From Acidobacteriaceae bacterium (GTDB lineage: Bacteria; Acidobacteriota; Terriglobia; Terriglobales; Acidobacteriaceae), in the NCBI GenBank assembly GCA_003167305.1, contig PMTP01000160.1:643-9355 (forward strand): 8,713 nucleotides of DNA, given 5' to 3'. Positions 1 through 6,082 of the stretch are shown here, piece by piece. The notes beneath the pieces were generated by a model. That model was given only the letters and a program-made list of their open reading frames with translations, did no database searches and was not told the origin of the DNA. Position 1 is the first letter of the stretch, and every line of letters begins with the position of its first letter. The translations under genes were made by a program, and so were the position numbers.

Positions 1-2193
1 GCGCCGTGGTTCATCCTCGGCATCATGCTCTTCAGCTTCGCGGTGCGCGCGGTCTACGTCGAAAGCTGTTCGATGTTCACCCGCGGCGGCGTCTACCGCG
101 TGGTGAAGGAGGCTTTGGGCGGCGGCTTTGCCAAAGTCAGCGTCTCGGCCCTGATGTTCGATTACATTCTTACCGGGCCGATCTCGGGCGTTTCCGCCGG
201 ACAATACATTACAGGCTTGATGAACGAGCTGATCACCGTGGCCAACACCAGCCACTGGCTTCCTCCGGCGATGCTGGACGCGCATCATCATCCCATCCAG
301 TTCGAGATGAATCACACCTCGGCGGTCTTCGCCGCGGCGGTGACGATCTATTACTGGTGGCAGAACATCAAGGGCATTGAAGAGTCCAGCGACAAGGCCT
401 TGCGCGTCATGCAGATCACTACGGTGATGGTGGTGATTCTGCTCGCGTGGGGCTGTTACTCGGTATTCATGCTCGGGGTTCACGTGCCGCCGTCGCCCAT
501 ACCCTCGCATCTCAAGTTCAGCAGCGATGCTCTGGGCTTCCTGAGAGGATCGCCGCAACTGCTTCCCATGCTGGGGCTGTTCGGCATTCTCATGGCCTTC
601 GGCCACTCGATTCTGGCCATGAGCGGCGAGGAAACGCTGGCCCAGGTCAACCGCGAGATCGAGCATCCCAAGCTCAAGAACCTCAAGCGCGCGGCCATCG
701 TCATTGCCCTCTACAGCCTGATTTTCACCGGCGGCGCCACGCTGCTGGCTTCCATGCTGATTCCCGCATGGCAGATCACCCACGTCTACCAGGACAATCT
801 GATCGCCGGCCTGGCCATGTACATGGTCGGTCCCCTCTTCTGGCGCATCGCCTTCCGCATCTTTGTGGTGCTGGTCGGCTTCCTGATCCTTTCCGGCGCG
901 ATCAACACTTCGATGATCGGTTCGACCGGCGTGCTGATGCGCGTCGCCGAGGATGGTGTTCTTACCGATTGGTTCCGCAAGCCGCACGTGAAGTTCGGCA
1001 CCAGCTATCGCATCATCAACATGGTCTTCATCCTGCAGATGATCACGATTATCGCCAGCCGGGGCAACGTGATCATCCTGGGCGAGGCCTACGCCTTCGG
1101 CGTCATCTGGTCGTTCACCTTCAATAGCCTGGCGATGCTGGTGCTGCGCGGGAAGTACCACGGCGAACGCGGCTGGAAGGTTCCGCCCAACCTGCGCATC
1201 GGCAAGTTCGAGATTCCCATCGGCCTGCTCTCGGTCTTTCTGGTGCTGCTCTCAGTGGCCACCGTCAATCTGTTCACCAAATCAGTGGCCACGGTAAGCG
1301 GTGTCATCTTTACGGCCGGCTTTTTTATCATCTTTACCATCTCCGAGCGCAGCAACCTGCGCAAGCACGCTCTGACTGCCCTGCAGATGAAGGATATGTT
1401 TCAGCTCGAACATCAGGACACGATCAGTTCGGAGTCGGCTGCCATCCGTCCCGGCGGCGTCATGGTGACCATGCGCGACGCCGCCAATCCACTTGCTCTG
1501 AAATGGACGCTCTCCCACACCAGCACCGAGGATCAGGACGTGGTGGTGATCAGCGTGCGCATTATGGGCGTAGGCGGACCGGAGTATCTGAGCGCCGAGG
1601 AGCAGAGCTTCAGCGATCACGAACAGATGCTCTTTACCAAGGCCGTCTCTGTTGCCGAGAGCTTTGGCAAAAAAGTTTCGCTGCTGGTGGTTCCCGCCGG
1701 AGATGTCTACGCGGCGCTGGCGCAGGGCGCAAGCTCGCTGGAGGTGGACTCCGTGGTTTCCGGAGTTTCCACCCGGATGACCGCCGAGGATCAGGCCTTC
1801 CACCTGGGGCAGGCCTGGGAGGCGCTGCCGCAGCCCAAGCGCCAGTTCAACTACTATGTCATCGGCCACGACGGCGAGACCAAGGTATTTTTCATAGGGC
1901 CGCACGCGCCCGCGCTGAGTCCCGATGACGTGCAACTGGTGCATCGCTTATGGCTGAATATGCGCCGCGATCCCTCCATGCTGGAGTTGCACCACAGCGA
2001 CATCATCACCTATGCTCTAACCCATCTGGCCGGCCAGTATGCCCGCGAGAAGCAGGAGATCCTGCGCGACCTGCGCAACTATCGCGCCGCCAAGGCTTCC
2101 GGTGCTCTTCCCCCCCGCGTCCCGGACCCTACCGGGAACACGACCTTGCCCGGGCTGCCGGGCCGTTCACCCAAGCCGCCCCATTATCTCTAG
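1..2193 (+). CDS. APC-family amino-acid permease with C-terminal soluble domain (5' partial)
   Basis: This is an inner-membrane secondary transporter, probably for an amino acid or polyamine; the substrate cannot be read from sequence. The reading frame is open from base 1, eight codons before the first ATG at 25, so the true start and first membrane helix lie outside the window. 730 codons are visible. About ten hydrophobic segments run to around nt 1340. A Ser-Gly-Glu-Glu motif near nt 622-633, followed by a Glu-x-x-x-Pro-Lys loop, matches the APC helix 6 region. 'RVAEDGVLTDWF' near nt 940-975 matches the typical APC 'xxDGxLPxxF' loop. From about nt 1450 a soluble part begins that alternates beta and alpha segments (VMVTMRD, DVVVISVRI, VSLLVVPAGD), resembling a UspA-like domain, and it ends in a Pro-rich tail. 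APC membership is firm; the UspA-like assignment is inference. The stop is followed by a convergent intergenic gap. Confidence 0.9.
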   Translation, partial: APWFILGIMLFSFAVRAVYVESCSMFTRGGVYRVVKEALGGGFAKVSVSALMFDYILTGPISGVSAGQYITGLMNELITVANTSHWLPPAMLDAHHHPIQFEMNHTSAVFAAAVTIYYWWQNIKGIEESSDKALRVMQITTVMVVILLAWGCYSVFMLGVHVPPSPIPSHLKFSSDALGFLRGSPQLLPMLGLFGILMAFGHSILAMSGEETLAQVNREIEHPKLKNLKRAAIVIALYSLIFTGGATLLASMLIPAWQITHVYQDNLIAGLAMYMVGPLFWRIAFRIFVVLVGFLILSGAINTSMIGSTGVLMRVAEDGVLTDWFRKPHVKFGTSYRIINMVFILQMITIIASRGNVIILGEAYAFGVIWSFTFNSLAMLVLRGKYHGERGWKVPPNLRIGKFEIPIGLLSVFLVLLSVATVNLFTKSVATVSGVIFTAGFFIIFTISERSNLRKHALTALQMKDMFQLEHQDTISSESAAIRPGGVMVTMRDAANPLALKWTLSHTSTEDQDVVVISVRIMGVGGPEYLSAEEQSFSDHEQMLFTKAVSVAESFGKKVSLLVVPAGDVYAALAQGASSLEVDSVVSGVSTRMTAEDQAFHLGQAWEALPQPKRQFNYYVIGHDGETKVFFIGPHAPALSPDDVQLVHRLWLNMRRDPSMLELHHSDIITYALTHLAGQYAREKQEILRDLRNYRAAKASGALPPRVPDPTGNTTLPGLPGRSPKPPHYL

Positions 2194-2225
2194 TACCGTG
2201 ACCGCAGAATTGGTAATGGCCAGAA

Positions 2226-2273
2226 TGTAGCGCTGGCCTCCCGGCCGGCTGTAGTGCGAACGTCCTCGTCCGC
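2226..2273. repeat. Two tandem 24-nt hairpin-forming units
   Basis: Two adjacent units share one plan: TGTAGY, a 7-nt left arm starting with GC, a TCCY loop, and a 7-nt right arm ending in GC. Unit 1 (2226-2249) has arms GCTGGCC and GGCCGGC, pairing with one G-T wobble. Unit 2 (2250-2273) has arms GCGAACG and CGTCCGC, pairing with one A-C mismatch. The stems differ in sequence but both pair, as in dispersed intergenic palindromic repeats. The element lies between the convergent permease and hydrolase genes, so it may also help end transcription, but no T-run follows on either strand. Flanking it, TTGGTAAT (2210-2217) and ATTACCAA (2289-2296) form an 8-bp inverted repeat about 70 nt apart that could enclose both hairpins. 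Confidence 0.55.
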
Positions 2274-2332
2274 GCCTGTATGGGAACAATTACCAAATCA
2301 TTCGGTCTAAGCACTAGCGCCAGCTTACAGAT

Positions 2333-3034
2333 TTAGTAAGAGTCTCCGGGCGCCCAGCGCACCACCTGGACGCCGGTAACGACCAATGCCGCCAGTTCCT
2401 CCGGCGTTCCGGTCAGCGGCGGGAAGGTTCCAAAGTGGATGGGAAGGATGGTTTTCGCCCCCAGAAGGCTCACGGCCAGCGCTGCTTCCTTCGGTCCCAT
2501 GGTGAAGTGTCCCCCAATAGGGAGAATGGCTACTTCGGGCCGATACAGGTCGCGAATCAGCTTCATGTCGCCGAAGACCGCGGTATCGCCGGCATGGTAG
2601 AGGACCGGGCCATCCGCAATGGTCAAGACAAATCCTGCCGCGACTCCCACATCATGGGCGCCGGATTCATCCTGCGCCGCCGAGGAGTGTTTGGCCTCGA
2701 CCATGGTGGCAGAGACGTCGTCCAGTTGCACCGTTCCGCCGAGATTCATCCCGACGGTATGAGCCACGCCCTTCTCCGCAAAATAGGCAGCCAGCTCATA
2801 GATCGCCACCACGGTGGAATGGTGTTTGGCCGCCACCGGCACAACATCGGAGATATGATCCCCGTGACCGTGGGTTGCGAGGATGTAGTGAATCTTCTCC
2901 GGCAGCACAAAACCGTTGGGGTACTTGGGATTCCCGGTGATGAACGGGTCGATCAGGATGTTCGTGCCCTTGGCGGTCTGCACCAGCACGGTGGCGTGTC
3001 CCAGCCAGGTGATGCGCGTTCCTTTCAAGTTCAT
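2333..3034 (-). CDS. UPF0173/YtkL-like metallo-beta-lactamase-fold hydrolase
   Basis: A 233-residue cytoplasmic metal-dependent hydrolase of the metallo-beta-lactamase superfamily, closest by eye to the UPF0173 (YtkL) group, whose physiological substrate is not settled. The N-terminus has the 'WLGHATVLV' strand and 'ILIDPF'. The metal-binding HxHxDH motif is His55-Gly-His57-Gly-Asp59-His60. His116 (AKHSS), Asp150 (YHAGD) and His200 (LPIHFGTFP) complete the expected two-metal site, so the protein should be active. Length is normal for the family. The start is well supported: a strong Shine-Dalgarno, GAGGAGG at 3042-3048, sits 7 nt before the ATG. It is the last gene of a minus-strand set, 41 nt after the methyltransferase-like gene, and likely co-transcribed with it and the bactofilin. 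The substrate is unknown. Confidence 0.92.
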   Translation of the reverse strand: MNLKGTRITWLGHATVLVQTAKGTNILIDPFITGNPKYPNGFVLPEKIHYILATHGHGDHISDVVPVAAKHHSTVVAIYELAAYFAEKGVAHTVGMNLGGTVQLDDVSATMVEAKHSSAAQDESGAHDVGVAAGFVLTIADGPVLYHAGDTAVFGDMKLIRDLYRPEVAILPIGGHFTMGPKEAALAVSLLGAKTILPIHFGTFPPLTGTPEELAALVVTGVQVVRWAPGDSY

Positions 3035-3075
3035 GATGGTCCCTCCTCACGAGGTTGATCGAACTGTCCGCGCCA

Positions 3076-3729
3076 TCAGCGTGTGATGAGCAATTCCGAG
3101 ACGCTGTCCTTGGCCAGAAACTGCCGGTAGTCGGACCAGGCGGCGAAGAGTTCCTTGATGCTGCGATTGGTGAATGCGCGCTGAATGGGAAACGGCTCGG
3201 CCAACTGCACTTCGACATCGTCGCCGGCAGTAACGTGGAAGCGGCAATGCGCCGTCTCCACGCCATGAGTCCGGGTGTGGAAAAAGGCCAGCACCTGCCC
3301 GTCCGGATTTGTGGCCTCAAAGAGGCGCTCAACCACCGGCGCCACCAGGGCTTCGGGCAGATAATCGAGGGCGGTCCACAAGAGAACGACGTCAAACGTG
3401 CGGCCTGAGAAGTTGAGCGACTGTTCGAGAAAACCCTCGACGTTCCAATCCGGTTTGCCGTCCGGGCCGGCGCCGGTCTGCCAATTCCCCGTACAGGCAT
3501 CGTGAACCACATCGGCCAGGAAGACGCTGTGGCCCAGGTCAGTGAGGTAGTTGATGTTGGATGGAGAGGTGTAGCCAATGTCCATTGCGTGAAGGCCGGA
3601 GTCCGCCTGAAGCCGCCTTCGCAGGGCCGCCCATCCGCCCGAGTGACGCAACACTCTGGGTCCGGCCAGGCCCTGGACGGAGGCGGGAGGCGCGATCTCC
3701 GGTTTCTTGCCAAACCAATGGCTATGCAC
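3076..3729 (-). CDS. SAM-dependent methyltransferase-like protein
   Basis: A protein of about 217 residues with a class I SAM-methyltransferase-like layout and no signal peptide or membrane segment. The motif I position reads 'MDIGYTSPSNINYLTDLGHSV' (about residues 49-69), where the usual Gly-rich GxGxG loop is replaced by a Thr-Ser-Pro-Ser-Asn loop. An acidic residue follows at the end of the next strand (FLAD, about 70-73). 'FDVVLLWTALDYLP' (about 112-125) corresponds to motif IV, and 'NPDGQVLAFFHT' to the strand after it. The C-terminus, 'TNRSIKELFAAWSDYRQFLAKDSVSELLITR' in pattern, resembles what I recall in acidobacterial homologues beside bactofilin genes. I chose the GTG at 3729 because AAGGGG (3738-3743) lies 8 nt upstream; a TTG at 3735 is also in frame but only 2 nt from that site. 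Its substrate, and whether it is catalytic, are unknown. Confidence 0.78.
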   Translation of the reverse strand: MHSHWFGKKPEIAPPASVQGLAGPRVLRHSGGWAALRRRLQADSGLHAMDIGYTSPSNINYLTDLGHSVFLADVVHDACTGNWQTGAGPDGKPDWNVEGFLEQSLNFSGRTFDVVLLWTALDYLPEALVAPVVERLFEATNPDGQVLAFFHTRTHGVETAHCRFHVTAGDDVEVQLAEPFPIQRAFTNRSIKELFAAWSDYRQFLAKDSVSELLITR

Positions 3730-3737
3730 CCTCAAAT

Positions 3738-3743
3738 CCCCTT
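3738..3743 (-). promoter_or_regulatory. Ribosome binding site deciding the methyltransferase-like gene start
   Basis: AAGGGG read on the minus strand lies 8 nt before GTG 3729 and only 2 nt before the alternative in-frame TTG at 3735. The spacing favours the GTG. Confidence 0.5.
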
Positions 3744-3789
3744 GCGGTCGAGCCGATGAGACGCGGCCGAACCGGCGCGCAGCTAGTTG

Positions 3790-4173
3790 TTAAAAGGAGC
3801 CGTCGGCCGGCGGCGCGCTTGCGCCATTGGGGCCCCTGGAGACAGCCTGCGTCAGATCCACCTTGCCGCGAAAGACCGCGTTGTCCTCCACCGCCAGGCG
3901 AAGGGCGCGGATATCGCCTTCCACCTGGCAGCCGGTGCGCAACTCGACGCGGCCGCTGGCGACCAGATTGCCCTGAACCTGACCCAGAATCAGAATGTCT
4001 TTGGCGGAGAGGTTGGCGGCAACGATTGCAGTGGGGCCGATGGTCAACCGGCTCTCCGAGAGGCTCACGGTCCCCTCCACTCGCCCATCCACAATTAAAT
4101 CTTCACTGCCCTTCACTTCGCCGCAAATCACGATGGTCTTGCCGATGCGCGCTGGAGCGTTTTCCACTGCCAT
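3790..4173 (-). CDS. Bactofilin (polymer-forming cytoskeletal protein)
   Basis: A 127-residue bactofilin. These proteins polymerise without nucleotide into filaments that scaffold cell-wall enzymes, shape structures or polar proteins, usually on the inner face of the membrane. The core (about residues 10-108) is a run of short beta-strand repeats with regular Gly and hydrophobic spacing, such as 'TIVICGEVKGSEDLIVDGRVEGTVSL', 'RLTIGPTAIVAANLSAKDILILGQVQGNL' and 'RVELRTGCQVEGDIRA', as expected for a right-handed beta-helix. The tail is short and rich in Pro, Ala and Gly. Length is typical of small bactofilins. The ATG is preceded by GGAAGGAAG at 4180-4188. It appears to be the first gene of an operon with the methyltransferase-like gene (60 nt gap) and the hydrolase. 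The family call is firm; the specific role here is not known. Confidence 0.93.
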   Translation of the reverse strand: MAVENAPARIGKTIVICGEVKGSEDLIVDGRVEGTVSLSESRLTIGPTAIVAANLSAKDILILGQVQGNLVASGRVELRTGCQVEGDIRALRLAVEDNAVFRGKVDLTQAVSRGPNGASAPPADGSF

Positions 4174-4240
4174 GATGTGCTTCCTTCCGGGGGCCTTCCT
4201 TCGTGTGTGCTCTGAGATTACTCAAACAGATGCCCAACTA

Positions 4241-4271
4241 CGGCTGTCGCCCTTGAGGGAGCGTATAGCCG
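4241..4271. other. Imperfect hairpin in the bactofilin upstream region
   Basis: CGGCT (4241-4245) pairs with AGCCG (4267-4271), and inside it CGC (4248-4250) can pair with GCG (4261-4263) around a CTTGAG-type loop. If the proposed promoter at 4326-4355 is used, this falls inside the bactofilin mRNA leader. It may be chance or a leader structure. No T-run follows. Confidence 0.3.
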
Positions 4272-4325
4272 AAGACCGTCCGCTTCAGTCGATGAGAGTT
4301 CGCTCATGCAATTGGCCCTGCACGA

Positions 4326-4355
4326 ACTATACGCAACCCGGACCCATTGCTACAA
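4326..4355 (-). promoter_or_regulatory. Candidate promoter for the bactofilin operon
   Basis: On the minus strand TTGTAG (4350-4355) and TATAGT (4326-4331) are 18 nt apart. The -10 box matches TATAAT at five of six positions and the -35 keeps the TTG. It would give a leader of about 145 nt before bactofilin. The rest of the 262-bp divergent gap (4174-4435) shows no clear promoter for the plus-strand gene, although TATACG at 4328-4333 overlaps this site on the opposite strand. Confidence 0.35.
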
Positions 4356-4435
4356 CCACGGCATCGTCCCGGGCGTCTCCGCGTTTAACCGCCAAAGGGA
4401 GTCAATCACGGCCCAGGCCCGCTAAACTGGAGAGT

Positions 4436-5281
4436 ATGCGCAAACTCTTGACGCTTTTTCTGTGGCTGCCCTGGGCCGCCGCGTCCACAGCCCAGACCGC
4501 TCCGGCCCTCGCGCCCGCGCAGGCCCAGGCGCTGGTGGGGCGCGCGCTGGCCACGGAATCGCGCGCCGCCCAGCACTTCGGCCACAACCACCCCATGCGC
4601 TACCGGCTGCGCAAATCCAGCCCGCGCATCACCACGACCAAGGAGATTGTTGAGACCGCCGACGGCGATGTGGCCCGCCTGGTGGCCATCAACGACCAGC
4701 CGCTCAGCCCGGCCGACGAGCAGAAGGAGGAGGCGCGGCTCAATGCGCTGCTCGGCGATCCCAGCCTCCAGCGGCATCGCAAGCAGAGCGAGGAGAATGA
4801 CACCGAGCGGGCGCTGAAGGTTCTGCGCGTGCTGCCCACGGCATTTCTTTACCAATTTGCGGGAACAGGCACAGCCTCGACGGGAACGGTGGTCAAGTTC
4901 ACCTTCCGCCCCAATCCGCAATTCGACCCTCCGGACCTGGAGACGGGCGTGCTAACCGCCATGGCCGGCGAGATTTGGATCGATCCCGCCCAGGAGCGCG
5001 TGGTGCGCCTGGCGGGCAGCCTGCAGCAGGACAAGGACTTCGGCTTGGGCATCCTGGGCCAATTGGACAAGGGCGGCTGGGTGGAGATCAACCAGGCCGA
5101 TGTGGGCGCGGGAGAGTGGCGGATCGTGCACCTCAAGCTGGTAATGAATGGAAGGGTGCTCTGGAAGCCGAAGAACTCGGACTCCGTGCAGGATTACACA
5201 CTGTTTGCGCCGGTCCCCGCCACGCTCGACTACCGGCAGGCCATCCAGATACTGCGCGGTGGAGCTGCGACCGGCCGATAG
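4436..5281 (+). CDS. Secreted protein of unknown function
   Basis: A 281-residue exported protein that I cannot assign to a characterised family. The N-terminus (MRKLLTLFLWLPWAAASTAQT) is a typical signal peptide, with likely cleavage near residue 18-20 and no lipobox Cys, so it is probably periplasmic or outer-membrane associated. The mature part has a charged middle (about residues 90-125, rich in Glu, Lys and Arg, probably helical) followed by beta-rich stretches: 'VVKFTFRPNPQFDPPDLETGVLTAMAGEIWIDPAQERVVRLAG', then 'DFGLGILGQLDKGGWVEINQ' and 'WRIVHLKLVMNGRVLWK'. The 'lDP..ervvrl' and 'GWVEI' strands recall beta-sheet proteins that bind lipid or envelope components, such as the LolA-like fold, but that is speculation. 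I recall similar acidobacterial proteins. The start at 4436 is chosen because it begins the signal peptide and has GGAG at 4429-4432, with a short 3-nt spacing. The same frame is open back to 3995 but overlaps bactofilin. Confidence 0.82.
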   Translation: MRKLLTLFLWLPWAAASTAQTAPALAPAQAQALVGRALATESRAAQHFGHNHPMRYRLRKSSPRITTTKEIVETADGDVARLVAINDQPLSPADEQKEEARLNALLGDPSLQRHRKQSEENDTERALKVLRVLPTAFLYQFAGTGTASTGTVVKFTFRPNPQFDPPDLETGVLTAMAGEIWIDPAQERVVRLAGSLQQDKDFGLGILGQLDKGGWVEINQADVGAGEWRIVHLKLVMNGRVLWKPKNSDSVQDYTLFAPVPATLDYRQAIQILRGGAATGR

Positions 5282-5304
5282 CGCACCTTTCTCCGTACCC
5301 TGCT

Positions 5305-5333
5305 TTGTATTAGAGCTGAAATGCGGCTATGAT
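5305..5333 (+). promoter_or_regulatory. Promoter of the toxin-antitoxin pair
   Basis: TTGTAT (5305-5310) and TATGAT (5328-5333) are separated by exactly 17 nt. The -10 matches the consensus at five of six positions. Transcription would begin near 5340, which places the in-frame ATG at 5329 inside the -10 box and upstream of the mRNA start. The pair therefore seems transcribed separately from the secreted-protein gene that ends 23 nt upstream. Confidence 0.5.
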
Positions 5334-5340
5334 ACGAAAC

Positions 5341-5345
5341 AGGAG
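5341..5345 (+). promoter_or_regulatory. Ribosome binding site deciding the antitoxin start
   Basis: AGGAG lies 7 nt before GTG 5353, which is ideal spacing, and supports GTG 5353 over the ATG at 5329. It would sit almost at the 5' end of the mRNA from the promoter above. Confidence 0.65.
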
Positions 5346-5352
5346 ACGAACT

Positions 5353-5574
5353 GTGGCTGCCATTTCCTATGAAAGCGCGCTCTCAATGGCTGAATCGCTC
5401 AGCCCTGAGGAGCAATTGCGCCTGATTGAAGAACTGAAAGTCCGCGCCAGCGAGGGTGTTGCTCCCGAACCACAGCACAGCATCATGGAGTTGTGCGGAC
5501 TTGGCAAAGAAATTTGGGAAGGGATCGACGCGCAGGAATACGTCAATAATGAGCGCGCCTCATGGAATGGATAA
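5353..5574 (+). CDS. VapB-like antitoxin partner of PIN toxin
   Basis: A 73-residue acidic protein encoded directly before a PIN-domain toxin and overlapping it by 13 nt, the usual arrangement of a type II toxin-antitoxin operon. It opens with an Ala/Ser/Glu-rich helix ('ESALSMAESLSPEEQLRLIEELKVRA', about residues 6-31 in pattern). It ends with 'SIMELCGLGKEIWEGIDAQEYVNNERASWNG', a C-terminal pattern I recognise from antitoxins paired with PIN toxins; this segment is expected to wrap the toxin. The N-terminal half lacks an obvious ribbon-helix-helix or AbrB signature, so how it would bind its operator is not visible. The GTG start is chosen from the ribosome binding site and promoter positions; the in-frame ATG at 5329 would add eight mostly basic residues. 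The pair is likely autoregulated, as is usual for the class. Confidence 0.8.
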   Translation: MAAISYESALSMAESLSPEEQLRLIEELKVRASEGVAPEPQHSIMELCGLGKEIWEGIDAQEYVNNERASWNG

Positions 5575-6011
5575 CGAAACTTTACGGAACAGTCGTCGGC
5601 CTGGATACAGCGCCGCTGATCTACTTCATCGAAAAGCATCCGATTTATCTTCCTTTAGTTCGTCCCTTCTTTAAGGCAGTGGAGATTGGCGATATCCAAG
5701 TTATCACCTCGGCACTCACACTGACCGAGGTTCTTGTTCACCCTTACAAGTATGGCAATCGAAGTCTTGCCCAGATGTATTCCAGCATTCTGCTGGATTC
5801 CCACAATCTGAAGACGCTTCCCGTTTCCGCGGAAATCGCCACAGAAGCCGCTCAACTGCGCGCATCCTATGGCTTGAAGACCCCGGATTCGATTCAACTT
5901 GCCACGGCACGGGTGAGTGGCGCAACTGCCTTCATGACAAATGACGATCGATTCGCCTCGATTCCTGGAATTGAGCTCATTCATCTGGATGGACTTCTGA
6001 AAGTTCTATAG
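5562..6011 (+). CDS. PIN-domain ribonuclease toxin (VapC-like)
   Basis: A 149-residue PIN-domain protein, expected to be a Mg2+-dependent ribonuclease that blocks translation when its antitoxin is lost. The four acidic active-site positions are all visible: Asp15 in 'VVGLDTAPLIYF', Glu56 in 'LTLTEVLVHP', Asp109 in 'LKTPDSIQLATA' and Asp128 (with Asp129) in 'FMTNDDRF'. Length is normal and the frame is intact, so the toxin should be active. Its ATG lies within the last codons of the antitoxin gene (13-nt overlap) with no strong ribosome binding site of its own, which suggests translational coupling that keeps toxin below antitoxin. GC content is lower than in flanking genes, about 43-48% in sampled 60-nt blocks, consistent with horizontal acquisition. 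The RNA target cannot be predicted. Confidence 0.92.
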   Translation: MEWITKLYGTVVGLDTAPLIYFIEKHPIYLPLVRPFFKAVEIGDIQVITSALTLTEVLVHPYKYGNRSLAQMYSSILLDSHNLKTLPVSAEIATEAAQLRASYGLKTPDSIQLATARVSGATAFMTNDDRFASIPGIELIHLDGLLKVL

Positions 6012-6028
6012 CCTTCGACCCACAAAGA

Positions 6029-6070
6029 CACAACGGCCCCACCTGCTTGGGTGGGGCCGTTGTGCTTTTC
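6029..6070. terminator. Bidirectional terminator between toxin and atpE
   Basis: A perfect 15-bp stem, CACAACGGCCCCACC (6029-6043) with GGTGGGGCCGTTGTG (6050-6064), closes a 6-nt loop (TGCTTG). On the plus strand CTTTTC follows; on the minus strand TCTTTG follows. It sits between two convergent genes (toxin stop at 6011, atpE stop at 6083) and should stop transcripts from both sides. The T-tracts are short, so the stem strength carries most of the call. Confidence 0.88.
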
Positions 6071-6082
6071 GTTAAGCCAGCC

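Noticed and set aside
1282..1944. Long minus-strand open frame within the permease gene
   Set aside because: It is antisense to a clear membrane-protein frame, rich in His, Gly and Arg with no motif, as expected from a GC-rich shadow frame.
2435..3058. Plus-strand frame opposite the hydrolase
   Set aside because: The hydrolase on the minus strand has all metal ligands and a strong ribosome binding site; the opposite frame has no motif.
2796..3713. 305-codon minus-strand frame across the hydrolase and methyltransferase-like genes
   Set aside because: It is an alternative frame of two well-supported genes and its product is Arg/Pro/Ser-rich with no recognisable domain.
3995..4435. Upstream extension of the secreted-protein reading frame
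   Set aside because: It overlaps bactofilin on the other strand, has no protein-like character, and the signal peptide begins at 4436 with a ribosome binding site.
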